Source of the DNA: Nitrososphaerota archaeon
GTDB taxonomy: Archaea; Thermoproteota; Nitrososphaeria_A; Caldarchaeales; Wolframiiraptoraceae
Length of the DNA stretch: 46,523 nucleotides
Direction: 5' to 3'
NCBI GenBank assembly: GCA_021159365.1
Contig: JAGGRY010000052.1
Coordinates: forward strand, 1-46,523
The translations under genes and the position numbers were made by a program. Each line of letters opens with the position of its first letter. Within the stretch, counting starts at the first letter, position 1. This document shows positions 1 through 9,457 of this stretch, piece after piece. Under the pieces are notes generated by a model. It was not told the origin of the DNA. It searched no databases and was given only the letters and a program-made list of their open reading frames with translations.

Positions 1-291
1 ACGAAGCCGTTTAAGAGGATCTATAATGTCGGGGGATTCACGGACGGCGATAGAGCGGCATACTTGGCCTCAGCCCTAAACTTCAGGACGATAATATTGA
101 TCGGGATGAATCTCGTCCCAAAGTCTGGAAATGAGGTCGAGGAGAAGAAATTATTCTTCGCGAAGAAGTTGCTTGAGAGGCTCGCCTCAACGGCTCCAGG
201 AAGATTCTATAATGCTACAGGTGGAAAAAGAGTTGAGATAAGAGGCTTTCAAGCAACTAGCTTCAGAGAGCTTGATGAGATCTTCAGGTGA
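1..291 (+). CDS. C-terminal part of an MptE-like (DUF115) pterin pyrophosphokinase, cut by the window edge
   Basis: Frame 1 is open from the first base to the TGA at 289-291 (96 codons seen); the start lies outside the window. The motif GGFTDGDRAAYLA, followed about ten residues later by IILIGMNL, matches the C-terminal half of the archaeal DUF115/MptE family, which transfers pyrophosphate to 6-hydroxymethyl-7,8-dihydropterin in archaeal folate and methanopterin-type cofactor synthesis. The KKLFFAKKLLERLA helix after the motif also fits. The last 30 residues are not conserved in a way I recognise. Assignment is by motif recall only; another DUF115 protein remains possible. The gene is followed by a 295-base gap before ileS. 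Confidence 0.72.
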   Translation, partial: TKPFKRIYNVGGFTDGDRAAYLASALNFRTIILIGMNLVPKSGNEVEEKKLFFAKKLLERLASTAPGRFYNATGGKRVEIRGFQATSFRELDEIFR

Positions 292-367
292 CGATACTTC
301 ATTATCAAGATATGTGCTCTCATTACACATGTCCCCGTTTAATGCATATTGTTCACATAATGATTCA

Positions 368-396
368 CCTGAACATAGGGTTGATGGATGTTCAGG
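368..396. repeat. Perfect 9-bp inverted repeat in the mptE-ileS gap
   Basis: CCTGAACAT at 368-376 pairs with ATGTTCAGG at 388-396 around an 11-base loop. The same 295-base gap holds AGCCC/GGGCT at 530-534 and 540-544 followed by a pyrimidine run (a possible terminator), the palindrome GGTATACC at 513-520, and CCTCTaaAGAGG at 432-443. No convincing protein gene is visible here. Whether this is a transcribed RNA or a set of protein-binding sites cannot be told from sequence alone. Confidence 0.5.
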
Positions 397-592
397 TTGG
401 AGCTCATAAAGATGTCGTGAAGTATTGGCCACCTCTAAAGAGGATCTCGCTAGATCGGCCTTGTTAAGCCTTAAATTTCAGAGTTGTTCAAGTGAATTCG
501 GGACGTGGTGATGGTATACCAAATTCTTTAGCCCGTAATGGGCTTCTCTCAAAGATGGATACTTATAGGATCGATTATGAGGTGATATGGGA

Positions 593-3500
593 ATGGCGTT
601 AGCGGGTAGATATGATCCTCTAAGAGTTGAGGAGGAGATTCAAAGATTCTGGGCCGAGAATAAAATAATGGAAAAGGTCTTCAAGATGAATGAGGGAGCA
701 CCGATCTTCGCGTTCCTCGAAGGTCCACCGACCGCAAACGGATACATGCACGTTGGCCACGCACGTGGAAGAATCTACAAGGACATAATTCTGAGATTTC
801 AGGGAATGAATGGATTATATGTTTGGAGGAGGGGTGGATGGGATTGCCTCGGGCTCCCAACCGAGCTTGAGGTTGAGAAAAAGCTTGGATTCAAGTCTAA
901 GAAGGATGTCGAGAAATTCGGATTAGATAAATTCGTTGAAGAAGCTCATAGGCTCGTCGATCATTACATCGATCACTGGAGAAAGGCTTCAGAAAGGCTC
1001 GCGGTTTGGCTCGACTACGACAACGCATACGAGACCAGGAAAGAATACTATATTGAACATGTCTGGTGGTTGATAAAGAAAGCGTATGAGAATGGAGATT
1101 TAATCGAGAGCTTCAAGGTTGTCCCGGTCTGCCCAAGCTGTGAAACTCCTTTAAGCAGTCATGAAGTTGCGCAAGGATATAAGGAAGTTGAGGATCCATC
1201 GATCCACGTAAAGTTCCCGATCAAGGATTCAGATAACCTCTACATAGTGATCTGGACGACTACTCCATGGACCCTCGTGGCAAATGAAGCTGTCGCCGTA
1301 AACCCATATGAAGAGTATGTTAGAGTTAGGGTTAATGGAGGAGAGGAGTGGATTCTCGCAAGCAAGCTAATGGTCCACGTCTTAGCCGCTCTAGACATCT
1401 CGAGATATGAGGTCATAGACAGGTTTAAGGGATCATCGATAGTAGGCTTAAAATACATCCATCCATTAATCGAGAAGGTTCCAGCCCATAGCTCTCATAA
1501 GCCTCCAGCTCATACGGTGATCTCAGCCGAATTCGTCACGATGGAAGAAGGAACTGGATGCGTTCACGTAGCTCCAGCTCATGGCCCAGAAGACTTCGAC
1601 GTCGGCAAGAAAATAGGTCTCCCAATCTTCAATCCAGTTGGATCCAACGGGGTCTTCACGGAAGATGGCGGAGAATTCTCTGGAAAAGATTTCAGGGAAG
1701 TTGCCAGACTTGTGATGGATTATCTGAAGGAGAAGGGATTGTTGTTAAAGGAAGATAAGATAAAACATATGTATCCCCATTGTTGGAGATGTGGATCACC
1801 ATTAATCTATCTCGCCAGCAAACAGTGGTTCCTAAAGGTTGATAGGATTAAGCCCTTGATGATTGAGGGGAATAAGAAGGTTAAGTGGAGGCCTCCATGG
1901 GCAGGTGAATACAGGTTTGGAGATTGGCTTGAAAATGCGGAAGACTGGTGCATAACTAGAACGAAGATTTGGGGAACGCCTTTACCGATCTGGAGATGTG
2001 AGAAATGCGGTGAAATAAAGATCGTCGGGAGCAGGAAAGAGCTTGAATCAGCTGAGGTTAAGCCGAAGAATCTGAAGCTCCTTAGGCCGTGGATAGATCA
2101 GGTGATCTTCAGATGTCCGAAATGTGGAGGATCGATGAAGAGGGAGATATTCGTCTTAGATACTTGGCTGGATTCAGGGATGGCTCACACGGCGAGTATA
2201 GATGGGCTGAGAAATAAGGAGTTGTTCAAAAAACTCTTCCCATACGACTTCATAACCGAGGCAATAGATCAAACCCGTGGATGGTTCTATACACTTCTCT
2301 TCACCTCAACCCTACTCTACGGGCAGCCACCATACAAGACCGTTCTAAATCAAGGCCATGTCATGGACGCTGAAGGGAAGAAGATGAGCAAGAGCAAGGG
2401 AAATGTGATCTGGGCCATGGATGTGATGAAGAGATATGGCGCCGATCCGGTCAGATTATATCTCTCGGTTAAGGCTGCTCCATGGGAGAACATGAACTTC
2501 GTCGAATCGGAAGTCGATCAGGTCATCCAAGACTTAAACATACTTTGGAACGTCTTCTCCTTCGCCCTAACCTACTTTAAGCTCGACAAATTTGATCCAG
2601 AGAGGATAACCGTAGAGTCTATCTGGAGGCATCTAAGACCTGAGGATAGATGGATAATCTCGAAGATCAATAGCTTGACGAGGTTTGTGACAAGCTCTCT
2701 CAAATCCTTAAACATACATTCAGCCGTGAGAGCCTTGAGATCCTTTATAGTCGATGACTTGAGCAGAGTATATGTCAGGGCCATTAGGAGGAGAGTTTGG
2801 ATAGAAGAGGAGACCTGGGATAAGCTCGCGGTCTACGCAACCCTATATTATGTCTTGAGGAGGCTCACCTTAATCTCCGCCCCAATAATCCCATATCTCG
2901 CCGAGAAGCTCTTCCAAAACCTGAGGCTTAAAGATGATCCAGAAAGCGTTCACTTAACCAAGTGGCCAAAGGTAGATAGTGGATTCATCGACGAGGAGCT
3001 TGAAGATGAGATGGAAATAGCAAAATGCACGATCTCCGAGACCCTCCATTTAAGGCAGAAGCATGGGAGGAAGCTTAGATGGCCTGTGAAGTCCGTAATC
3101 CTCTCGCCGCTAAGCCCCAGATCTAAGAAGGCCTTAGAGTCGCTGAGAGATTTCATCAAATCGCAAGTGAACGCCTTAGAGTTAAAGGTATTAGACGTTG
3201 GAGAAAAACCGCAGGGAACGAAATTAATTGTTAAACCTGTTTATGAGAGACTTGGCCCGAAGCTTGGGAAAGATTTAACGGAAGTTGTCGAGCGATTAAA
3301 GCAGATTGACGGAGAAGAGGTTCAAAGAGAGCTATCCACTGGCGGATCGTTCAAGCTCATGTTAGGCGGTGGAAAGCTCGTTGAGTTAGTCGAGGGCGAC
3401 GTGGTCTTCGAAGAAACGCTTCCAGAAAACTTGGCCGGCGAGAAGGGAAGATTTACAGAGATATATCTAGATTTGACCGAGACGAGGGAGATAGTTGCTC

Positions 3501-3763
3501 AATCACTCGCCAAGGAAGTTATCAGGAGAATTCAGATAATGAGGAAGGAGATGGATTTGATGGTCTCAGACTACATCGACACAGAGCTTATGCTCGAAAA
3601 TGAGGAAAAGGTGAAGCTACTTGAATTAATGAGAGATTTCATCAAGGAAGAGACGAGATCTAAGCAATTGAAGATAATTGTTGGAAGAGGCGAGGCGAAG
3701 GGATATGTCAAGGATTGGACGATAGAGGGAGAAAAGGTGACAATTGCTTTGAGGAAGGCATAA
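593..3763 (+). CDS. ileS: Isoleucyl-tRNA synthetase
   Basis: This class I aminoacyl-tRNA synthetase charges tRNA-Ile in the cytoplasm. The first ATG at 587 directly abuts a Shine-Dalgarno-like GAGGTGAT (579-586); the next in-frame ATG at 593 sits six bases from it and is the better start. A TATA-like ACTTATA lies at 561-567. The HIGH signature reads HVGH near residue 54 and the KMSKS signature reads KMSKSKGN near residue 598. Between them lie the CP1 editing domain (TTTPWTL, GTGCVHVAPAHG) and a zinc-type cysteine cluster (CWRCG, CEKCG, CPKCGG). The C-terminal half carries the anticodon-binding domain and an archaeal/eukaryotic-type tail. The length of about 1056 aa is normal for archaeal IleRS. 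Its stop lies two bases before the proposed rio2 start. Confidence 0.97.
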   Translation: MALAGRYDPLRVEEEIQRFWAENKIMEKVFKMNEGAPIFAFLEGPPTANGYMHVGHARGRIYKDIILRFQGMNGLYVWRRGGWDCLGLPTELEVEKKLGFKSKKDVEKFGLDKFVEEAHRLVDHYIDHWRKASERLAVWLDYDNAYETRKEYYIEHVWWLIKKAYENGDLIESFKVVPVCPSCETPLSSHEVAQGYKEVEDPSIHVKFPIKDSDNLYIVIWTTTPWTLVANEAVAVNPYEEYVRVRVNGGEEWILASKLMVHVLAALDISRYEVIDRFKGSSIVGLKYIHPLIEKVPAHSSHKPPAHTVISAEFVTMEEGTGCVHVAPAHGPEDFDVGKKIGLPIFNPVGSNGVFTEDGGEFSGKDFREVARLVMDYLKEKGLLLKEDKIKHMYPHCWRCGSPLIYLASKQWFLKVDRIKPLMIEGNKKVKWRPPWAGEYRFGDWLENAEDWCITRTKIWGTPLPIWRCEKCGEIKIVGSRKELESAEVKPKNLKLLRPWIDQVIFRCPKCGGSMKREIFVLDTWLDSGMAHTASIDGLRNKELFKKLFPYDFITEAIDQTRGWFYTLLFTSTLLYGQPPYKTVLNQGHVMDAEGKKMSKSKGNVIWAMDVMKRYGADPVRLYLSVKAAPWENMNFVESEVDQVIQDLNILWNVFSFALTYFKLDKFDPERITVESIWRHLRPEDRWIISKINSLTRFVTSSLKSLNIHSAVRALRSFIVDDLSRVYVRAIRRRVWIEEETWDKLAVYATLYYVLRRLTLISAPIIPYLAEKLFQNLRLKDDPESVHLTKWPKVDSGFIDEELEDEMEIAKCTISETLHLRQKHGRKLRWPVKSVILSPLSPRSKKALESLRDFIKSQVNALELKVLDVGEKPQGTKLIVKPVYERLGPKLGKDLTEVVERLKQIDGEEVQRELSTGGSFKLMLGGGKLVELVEGDVVFEETLPENLAGEKGRFTEIYLDLTETREIVAQSLAKEVIRRIQIMRKEMDLMVSDYIDTELMLENEEKVKLLELMRDFIKEETRSKQLKIIVGRGEAKGYVKDWTIEGEKVTIALRKA

Positions 3764-3765
3764 AA

Positions 3766-4698
3766 TTGTCTCTAGAATATTATATCAAGAACATCTTCGG
3801 AAAACTCGATGAAGACCATTTCAAGGTGCTGAGGGCCATCGAGATGAATCTCCAGACGAGAGAAGTGGTCCCAGTAGAGATCATAGGGAGGATTACCGGA
3901 TTCGGATGGAGAGTTGAAAAACTATTGAAGAAGCTGCATGAATACAGGCTTATCTGGGCTCCCAGAGGGGTGACAAGAGGCTATGCATTAAATTATTATG
4001 GGATGGATTTACTCGCCCTAAAATCGCTGGTCGATAGAAACGTGATCGCGAGCTTCGGCAAGCCTCTTGGAGTTGGAAAAGAAGCAGATGTCTATGATGC
4101 ACTTTCACCGGATGGCATGAGATTGGCCGTGAAGTTCTTTAGAATAGGGAGGACGAGCTTCAGGGGATATGAGAAGCATAGAACAGCTCTAATGACGGCC
4201 CACACTTACATGCTCGCATCGATAAGGGCTGCTGCCAGAGAATATCAGGCTTTAAAGATCCTCCATCCGAAGGGCGTCGCCGTCCCAAAGCCGATTGCGA
4301 GGAATAGACATGTAATCGTGACCGAGGTATTCTATGGGATAGAGATTTCATCAACCTCATATATCGAGAATCCTGTTGAGGTGTTATGCGAGATAATTAA
4401 GAATCTAAAATTGGCCTATGACGCGGGAGTGGTTCACAGCGATCTAAGCGTGTATAACATCTTGATGACGCCTGAGCAGAAGATCTTGATAATAGATTGG
4501 CCTCAATGGGTTGATCCAAAACATCCGATGGCTCAAAGATACATGATTAGAGATATGAGGAATCTTTTGAAGTTCTTTAGGAGAAAGTGGAATGTCTTGG
4601 AATTACCTATGGAATGTCAGAGGCTTATTAAGGATCTTTGCGGAGAAACATTTAATACCTTAGTAGGTGAATCTAGATCGAAAGGGATGAGTGGATGA
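3766..4698 (+). CDS. rio2: RIO2-type atypical serine/threonine kinase
   Basis: RIO2 kinases/ATPases act in small-ribosomal-subunit maturation. The N-terminus (DEDHFKVLRAIEMNL) is the RIO2-specific winged helix; the kinase part has the P-loop GVGKEADVYDA, the lysine in LAVKFF, the catalytic loop VVHSDLSVYNIL and the metal-binding loop IIDWPQWVDPKHP. The open frame reaches up to 3715 inside ileS, but TTG 3766 lies eight bases after GAGGAAGG (3751-3758) and matches the usual N-terminal length of archaeal RIO2, so I start there (310 aa). The gene follows ileS by two bases and overlaps the next gene by ATGA at 4695-4698, which suggests co-translation. Confidence 0.93.
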   Translation: MSLEYYIKNIFGKLDEDHFKVLRAIEMNLQTREVVPVEIIGRITGFGWRVEKLLKKLHEYRLIWAPRGVTRGYALNYYGMDLLALKSLVDRNVIASFGKPLGVGKEADVYDALSPDGMRLAVKFFRIGRTSFRGYEKHRTALMTAHTYMLASIRAAAREYQALKILHPKGVAVPKPIARNRHVIVTEVFYGIEISSTSYIENPVEVLCEIIKNLKLAYDAGVVHSDLSVYNILMTPEQKILIIDWPQWVDPKHPMAQRYMIRDMRNLLKFFRRKWNVLELPMECQRLIKDLCGETFNTLVGESRSKGMSG

Positions 4699-5402
4699 CC
4701 CCCTTAATGCTCGTAGGCGTGATCATAAGCATTATAGGAGTCTCAATCGCTCTAGGGGTCACCTTCTATTATCTCAGCTTACCGCTAGAAGCACCCTTTA
4801 GAAAATTTCTCGATTCAACCTTGATGGGAATGCCATACCTACTATACTTCGTTATAGTTGGTGGAATTTTGAGCGGAGTAGGTCTCCTAATATATGTGAG
4901 AGCTGTTAGGAGCGGAGTGACCATAACTCATGGAAGACGTAGGTCAATGGCCTTAAGTAGACCTGCTACTAGAAGACCTGTAACCGGTCCTCCAACTCAG
5001 GTGCAAAAACCCACGGGAGTGGCCACAGGTCCAGACATAGTTGAAGAGATAGAAAAGGAGATTGAAGAGATCGTTAAGTCATCTTCAGAAGTCTCTGAAA
5101 CTGTAGAAGAGAAACCTGTGGCTGAGGTTGTTGAAGAAGAACGGCAACCGTTAGTGAAGGTGATTTCGAGGGCAAGTGATATGGTTTGCCCGCATTGCGG
5201 AACCCTTAATCCAATAGGATCTAAGAAATGTTCCAGCTGTGGAAAGAAATTCTATGAACCTGATGATCCCAGCAGATCTTGTCCAGTATGCGGCGCTCCT
5301 CTAAAGTTGTCGAAAAGAATCTCAGAAAAATTATTCGTATGCGGGATATGCTTCTCAGAACTTGAGATTGCTCCGGAGCTTCAGAAAAGCTTAAAATTAT
5401 GA
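4695..5402 (+). CDS. Membrane-anchored protein with two C-terminal zinc ribbons
   Basis: This is a conserved-looking hypothetical protein of 235 aa. Two hydrophobic segments lie at about residues 4-27 and 46-68, followed by a basic stretch (HGRRRS), a proline/threonine linker and a glutamate-rich segment (about 115-150). The C-terminus has two zinc-ribbon-type cysteine sets: C165/C168 with C179/C182, and C196/C199 with C216/C219. The ribbons should face the cytoplasm if both hydrophobic segments cross the membrane. The start codon overlaps the RIO2 stop (ATGA), so the two proteins are probably made together. I cannot assign a reaction; a scaffold or nucleic-acid-binding role is only a guess from the ribbons. 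Confidence 0.8.
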   Translation: MTPLMLVGVIISIIGVSIALGVTFYYLSLPLEAPFRKFLDSTLMGMPYLLYFVIVGGILSGVGLLIYVRAVRSGVTITHGRRRSMALSRPATRRPVTGPPTQVQKPTGVATGPDIVEEIEKEIEEIVKSSSEVSETVEEKPVAEVVEEERQPLVKVISRASDMVCPHCGTLNPIGSKKCSSCGKKFYEPDDPSRSCPVCGAPLKLSKRISEKLFVCGICFSELEIAPELQKSLKL

Positions 5403-5456
5403 TAAACTTCCTCATGGTGAACGAAGTTGACGCCTTCTCAATCAACTTCCTTGAAC

Positions 5457-5693
5457 ATGGGTAAGAGGCCTCTCATGATGGTCACCAAATATATAAACCG
5501 AGTGATCAGGGTGAGGCTGAAGAACGATCTAGTCTATGAGGGAGTCATGATAGACTGTGATGGATACATGAATCTGGTGATCGAGAAAGCCGTCGAATAT
5601 GAGGGCGAGGGAAGGAAAGCGACCTATCCGAGGATCCTGATAAGGGGAAACAACATCATGTACATCCAGCTCCTGCCCATGCTCGGAGAGTAG
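5457..5693 (+). CDS. Sm-like (Lsm) RNA-binding protein
   Basis: Lsm proteins form six- or seven-membered rings that bind U-rich RNA. The Sm1 motif is visible in INRVIRVRLKNDLVYEGVMI followed by DCDGYMNLVIEKA, and Sm2 as RILIRGNNIMYIQL. The frame opens at TTG 5427, but ATG 5457 (MGKRPLMMVTK) matches the usual archaeal N-terminus and gives 78 aa, normal for the family. The gene is 54 bases after the zinc-ribbon gene and is followed by a hairpin at 5701-5726. Its RNA partners are not evident from the window. Confidence 0.92.
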   Translation: MGKRPLMMVTKYINRVIRVRLKNDLVYEGVMIDCDGYMNLVIEKAVEYEGEGRKATYPRILIRGNNIMYIQLLPMLGE

Positions 5694-5700
5694 ATAACTC

Positions 5701-5730
5701 ACTTCACAACCGGTGTATCGTGAAGTTTTC
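5701..5730 (+). terminator. Possible terminator hairpin after the Lsm gene
   Basis: ACTTCAC (5701-5707) pairs with GTGAAGT (5720-5726) around a 12-base loop that itself holds ACCGGT, and the run TTTTCC follows. It lies between the Lsm stop and the TATA-like CTTAAATA (5731-5738) of the next gene. Archaeal termination needs mainly the T-run, so the hairpin could also be regulatory. Confidence 0.45.
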
Positions 5731-5770
5731 CTTAAATATGGTTTAGTTAAATCCAGATAAGGGTTCTAAC

Positions 5771-6988
5771 ATGATGAAGCCGAGTATAGTTGTTGAGAGA
5801 ATAGATAGGATTCCAGTGAAGGATCAGCATACGGAGCTCGTTGAGAGAAAGGGATTAGGACACCCGGATTACATAATAGACTCAGCATGTGAATGCGCGA
5901 GTAGAGCGCTCTCAAGATATTATCTTGAACATTATGGCAAGATCCTACATCACAATCTCGACAAGGGTTTGCTCGTTGGAGGCGAATCGAAGGTTTGGTT
6001 CGGCGGAGGAGTTGTTGAGACACCTATCTATATCCTGATCGCTGGAAGGGCAACGACCAAGATTTCTCATGAAGATGGATTCGAGGAGATCCCTTACAGG
6101 GAGCTGATCGAGGAAGAGGTCAAGAACTTCATCAGGAGAAGTTTTAGATTCCTTGATCCCGAAAAGCATGTGGTCATAGATACGAAGATTAGGAGTGGAA
6201 GCATGGATCTCAAAAAAGTGGTTGAAAGCGAGGCGAGCGTCCCAAGGGCAAATGATACCTCATATGGAGTGGGTTATGCTCCGCTAACCCCGCTTGAGAG
6301 GCTTGTATACGAGGTTGAGAAAGGAGTGAATTCGATCGGATTCAAGAGCAGGGTTCCTGAAAGCGGAGAAGATTGTAAGGTTATGGGAGTAAGGCTTGGA
6401 AAGAGATACATCGTGACTGTAGCGGATAGCATAATAGCTTCACTCACTCCAGACCTCGACCACTATCTCGCAGTCAAGGAAGAGATTAAGGAAGAAGTTT
6501 TGAGAACCGCTGACCGAGTTTTAGGAGGCGAACATGAGGGAGTCGAAGTCTATGTCAATGCGGCTGATAGGCCTGAAGAGGGAATAGTCTACTTGACCGT
6601 TACTGGAACATCTGCTGAGAGCGGAGACGATGGAAACACTGGTAGAGGAAATAGAGCTAATGGGCTGATAACTCCGAATAGGCAGATGTCTCTCGAAGCC
6701 ACTGCGGGAAAGAATGCTAGAGCCCATGTCGGAAAACTCTATAATGTCGCGGCGAGGATGATCGCCGAGAGAATCTATAACGAGGTTAAAGACTTGGATG
6801 AAGTATATGTGAGGATGCTGAGCCAAATAGGCAGACCTGTAGACAGCCCACTCCTAATCTCAATTCAATATATAGCGAAGAGCGGCGCCGATGAGAATAC
6901 TCTTGCATATGAGGCGGCTGAGATAGCTAGAGATGAAGTGAGGAAGATGATGGAGCTTCAGGAATTGATCTTAGAGCAGAAGGTCTCA

Positions 6989-6997
<9 letters not shown>
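5771..6997 (+). CDS. mat: Archaeal S-adenosylmethionine synthetase (methionine adenosyltransferase)
   Basis: The enzyme makes S-adenosylmethionine from methionine and ATP. It belongs to the archaeal family, divergent from bacterial MetK. Signatures are [13 protein letters not shown] near the N-terminus, the glycine-rich [17 protein letters not shown] and [13 protein letters not shown] followed by [13 protein letters not shown]. The length of 408 aa is typical for the family. ATG codons lie at 5771 and 5774, about 35 bases after a TATA-like CTTAAATA, so a short leader is likely. The 3' end overlaps the convergent nucS by nine bases. The product feeds the radical-SAM and methylation enzymes of the cell, including the methylthiotransferase in this window. 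Confidence 0.96.
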
Positions 6998-7878
<881 letters not shown>

Positions 7879-8010
7879 TTACGAGGGTAGATAATAAGTG
7901 AAAAATTTTCCAAGCCCCATCTATTCCATCCAACCAGTTATTCGCATCCGCGAACTTTTCAAGTCATATAAACTTTTAGCCGATGCTGATGAATACTCGA
8001 TGAAAGACGA

Positions 8011-8394
8011 ATGAGTTTAGAAGTGGAAATTAGAGAATTGTTAAGGAGAGACGATGAGTTAAGTAAGCTAAAGATCGACATCTTAAGAGCTCTAGTAGTC
8101 TTCAATGGAATATCTTGGATGAGCGAGTTGATCCCCGACATCGTGAAGATACATAATTATTCAATCGATTATCTACCAACTGATGATATGGTTGATGAAG
8201 CGCTTCGACAGCTTGAGGCCGCGGGGTTTATATCAATCGAGCCTAGGATGAGAGGCGGGTTCCTGGCCAGAGAAGTTTACGTAGATAGGCTGATCAGACT
8301 TAAGGACTTAAGAGCCGTCAAGGATGCGTTGGCCCACGATAAGGTTTACAAGGATTATTTATCCCGGCAAATGGAGACCTTGTGGAAGATCTAG
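8011..8394 (+). CDS. Small helical protein, possible winged-helix regulator
   Basis: This 127-aa soluble protein is not one I recognise. The N-terminal third is strongly helical (EIRELLRRDDELSKLKIDIL). The middle (DDMVDEALRQLEAAGFISIEPRM, given here in two parts: DDMVDEALRQLEAAG and FISIEPRM) resembles the recognition helix and wing of winged-helix DNA-binding domains, and the C-terminus is helical and basic. There are no cysteines and no membrane segments. A TATA-like CATATAAAC lies near 7964-7972, roughly 45 bases before the ATG. It stands alone between the nucS locus and tRNA-Cys. A DNA-binding role is inference from the pattern only. Confidence 0.7.
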   Translation: MSLEVEIRELLRRDDELSKLKIDILRALVVFNGISWMSELIPDIVKIHNYSIDYLPTDDMVDEALRQLEAAGFISIEPRMRGGFLAREVYVDRLIRLKDLRAVKDALAHDKVYKDYLSRQMETLWKI

Positions 8395-8480
8395 GAGAAC
8401 GCTAACACAGAGGAACCCAACATTTTTGATTCTAAACCTCGTCTAACGCTTTTCGAAGAAATCAAACTGAATAGTTTACC

Positions 8481-8552
8481 AGCCCGGGAGGGGATTTGAA
8501 CCCCTGTAGAGCGGGTCTGCAGCCCGCCGCCTAGCCGCTCGGCCACCCGGGC
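8481..8552 (-). tRNA. tRNA-Cys(GCA)
   Basis: The reverse strand folds into a full cloverleaf: acceptor GCCCGGG/CCCGGGC, D stem GCC/GGC, anticodon stem GCGGG/CCCGC with loop CTGCAGA (anticodon GCA), a five-base variable loop, and T arm AGGGG-TTCAAAT-CCCCT. Discriminator base U73 is the identity base of tRNA-Cys. There is no intron, and the CCA end is not encoded. Length is 72 bases. Confidence 0.97.
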
Positions 8553-8644
8553 ATTCTCTCGGTATTTTCTTTGAGATTTTGGATTATTGAGTTTTACGTG
8601 GTTCTTTAAAAGTAAGTTGAGGCAGGTTTGTTCCGGGGATTGGG

Positions 8645-9406
8645 GTGGCTAGAAGCGTCTTAAATCTGCTGAGGAATAGGAAGAGTATTAGGATTTTTAG
8701 GCCATCGACGATCTCGGAAGAGGTTTTAAGGCTTATCATAGAGGCTGGGGTTAGGGCTCCGACCTATCTACAATCCTATACGATAATTCAGGTCAAGGAC
8801 GAGGAGAAGAAAGAAGAGTTGGCGAAACTATGTAATGAGAAGATCGTTAAGAATGCTTCAGCAATTCTCCTGATATGTGCGGATCTGCATCGGACAAGGA
8901 TCCTCTTGGACATGTTGGGTCATGAACACGTACTTCGATCGGATAAGCATCCCATAGAATCAATTCTCGCAGTCTTCGACGCAGGTCTCGTGGTCGAGAA
9001 CATGATAATCGCCGCCGAAGCGCTTGGATTAGGCTCCGTAATCCTCGATTGCCCATTAATAGAGTGTAAGAGGTTTTCAGAGCTGTTCGAGTTGCCGAAA
9101 GGCGTGACTCCATTAATCCTCCTTTGTATAGGTGAGCGTGGTGAAGTTCCACCGCTCAGACCTAGACTCCCAATAGATCAGATCTTTCACATCGATAAAT
9201 ATGGCGAGGTCTCGGAAGAGAAGCTCAAGGAATATCTCGAAGAGCTTGAGAGACGTATGGAGATCGAGAACTATGTTAGAAAATACGCTGGAATGGACCT
9301 GAAATATCTCGATTATCTCAGGCTCAAGACGGAGTTAACCAACGAATCAAAGAAGGTGAACGATGAGATTCAGAAGTTTTTGAAGGAGAACTTGATCAAG
9401 ACCTAA
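8645..9406 (+). CDS. Nitroreductase-family flavoprotein (NfsA-like)
   Basis: These FMN enzymes reduce nitro-compounds, quinones or flavins with NAD(P)H. The N-terminal RNRKSIRIFRPSTISEE followed by LRLIIEAGVRAPT is the family's FMN-phosphate-binding signature; GLGSVILDCPL and the late PPLRPRLPIDQIF segment are like the NfsA/FRP subgroup. The C-terminal 80 residues are a charged helical tail. The start is GTG 8645 with a G-rich stretch (GGGGATTGGG) just upstream. The protein is 253 aa, about normal. The physiological substrate cannot be read from context; the neighbours are tRNA-Cys and GGPP synthase. Confidence 0.88.
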   Translation: MARSVLNLLRNRKSIRIFRPSTISEEVLRLIIEAGVRAPTYLQSYTIIQVKDEEKKEELAKLCNEKIVKNASAILLICADLHRTRILLDMLGHEHVLRSDKHPIESILAVFDAGLVVENMIIAAEALGLGSVILDCPLIECKRFSELFELPKGVTPLILLCIGERGEVPPLRPRLPIDQIFHIDKYGEVSEEKLKEYLEELERRMEIENYVRKYAGMDLKYLDYLRLKTELTNESKKVNDEIQKFLKENLIKT

Positions 9407-9457
9407 TCATAAATCCTTAATTACCCTCATCTTCACCTCTAATATTAGTGATCGGAG

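Noticed and set aside
342-467. 41-codon frame between mptE and ileS
   Set aside because: No ribosome site and it crosses the perfect inverted repeat at 368-396; composition is not convincing.
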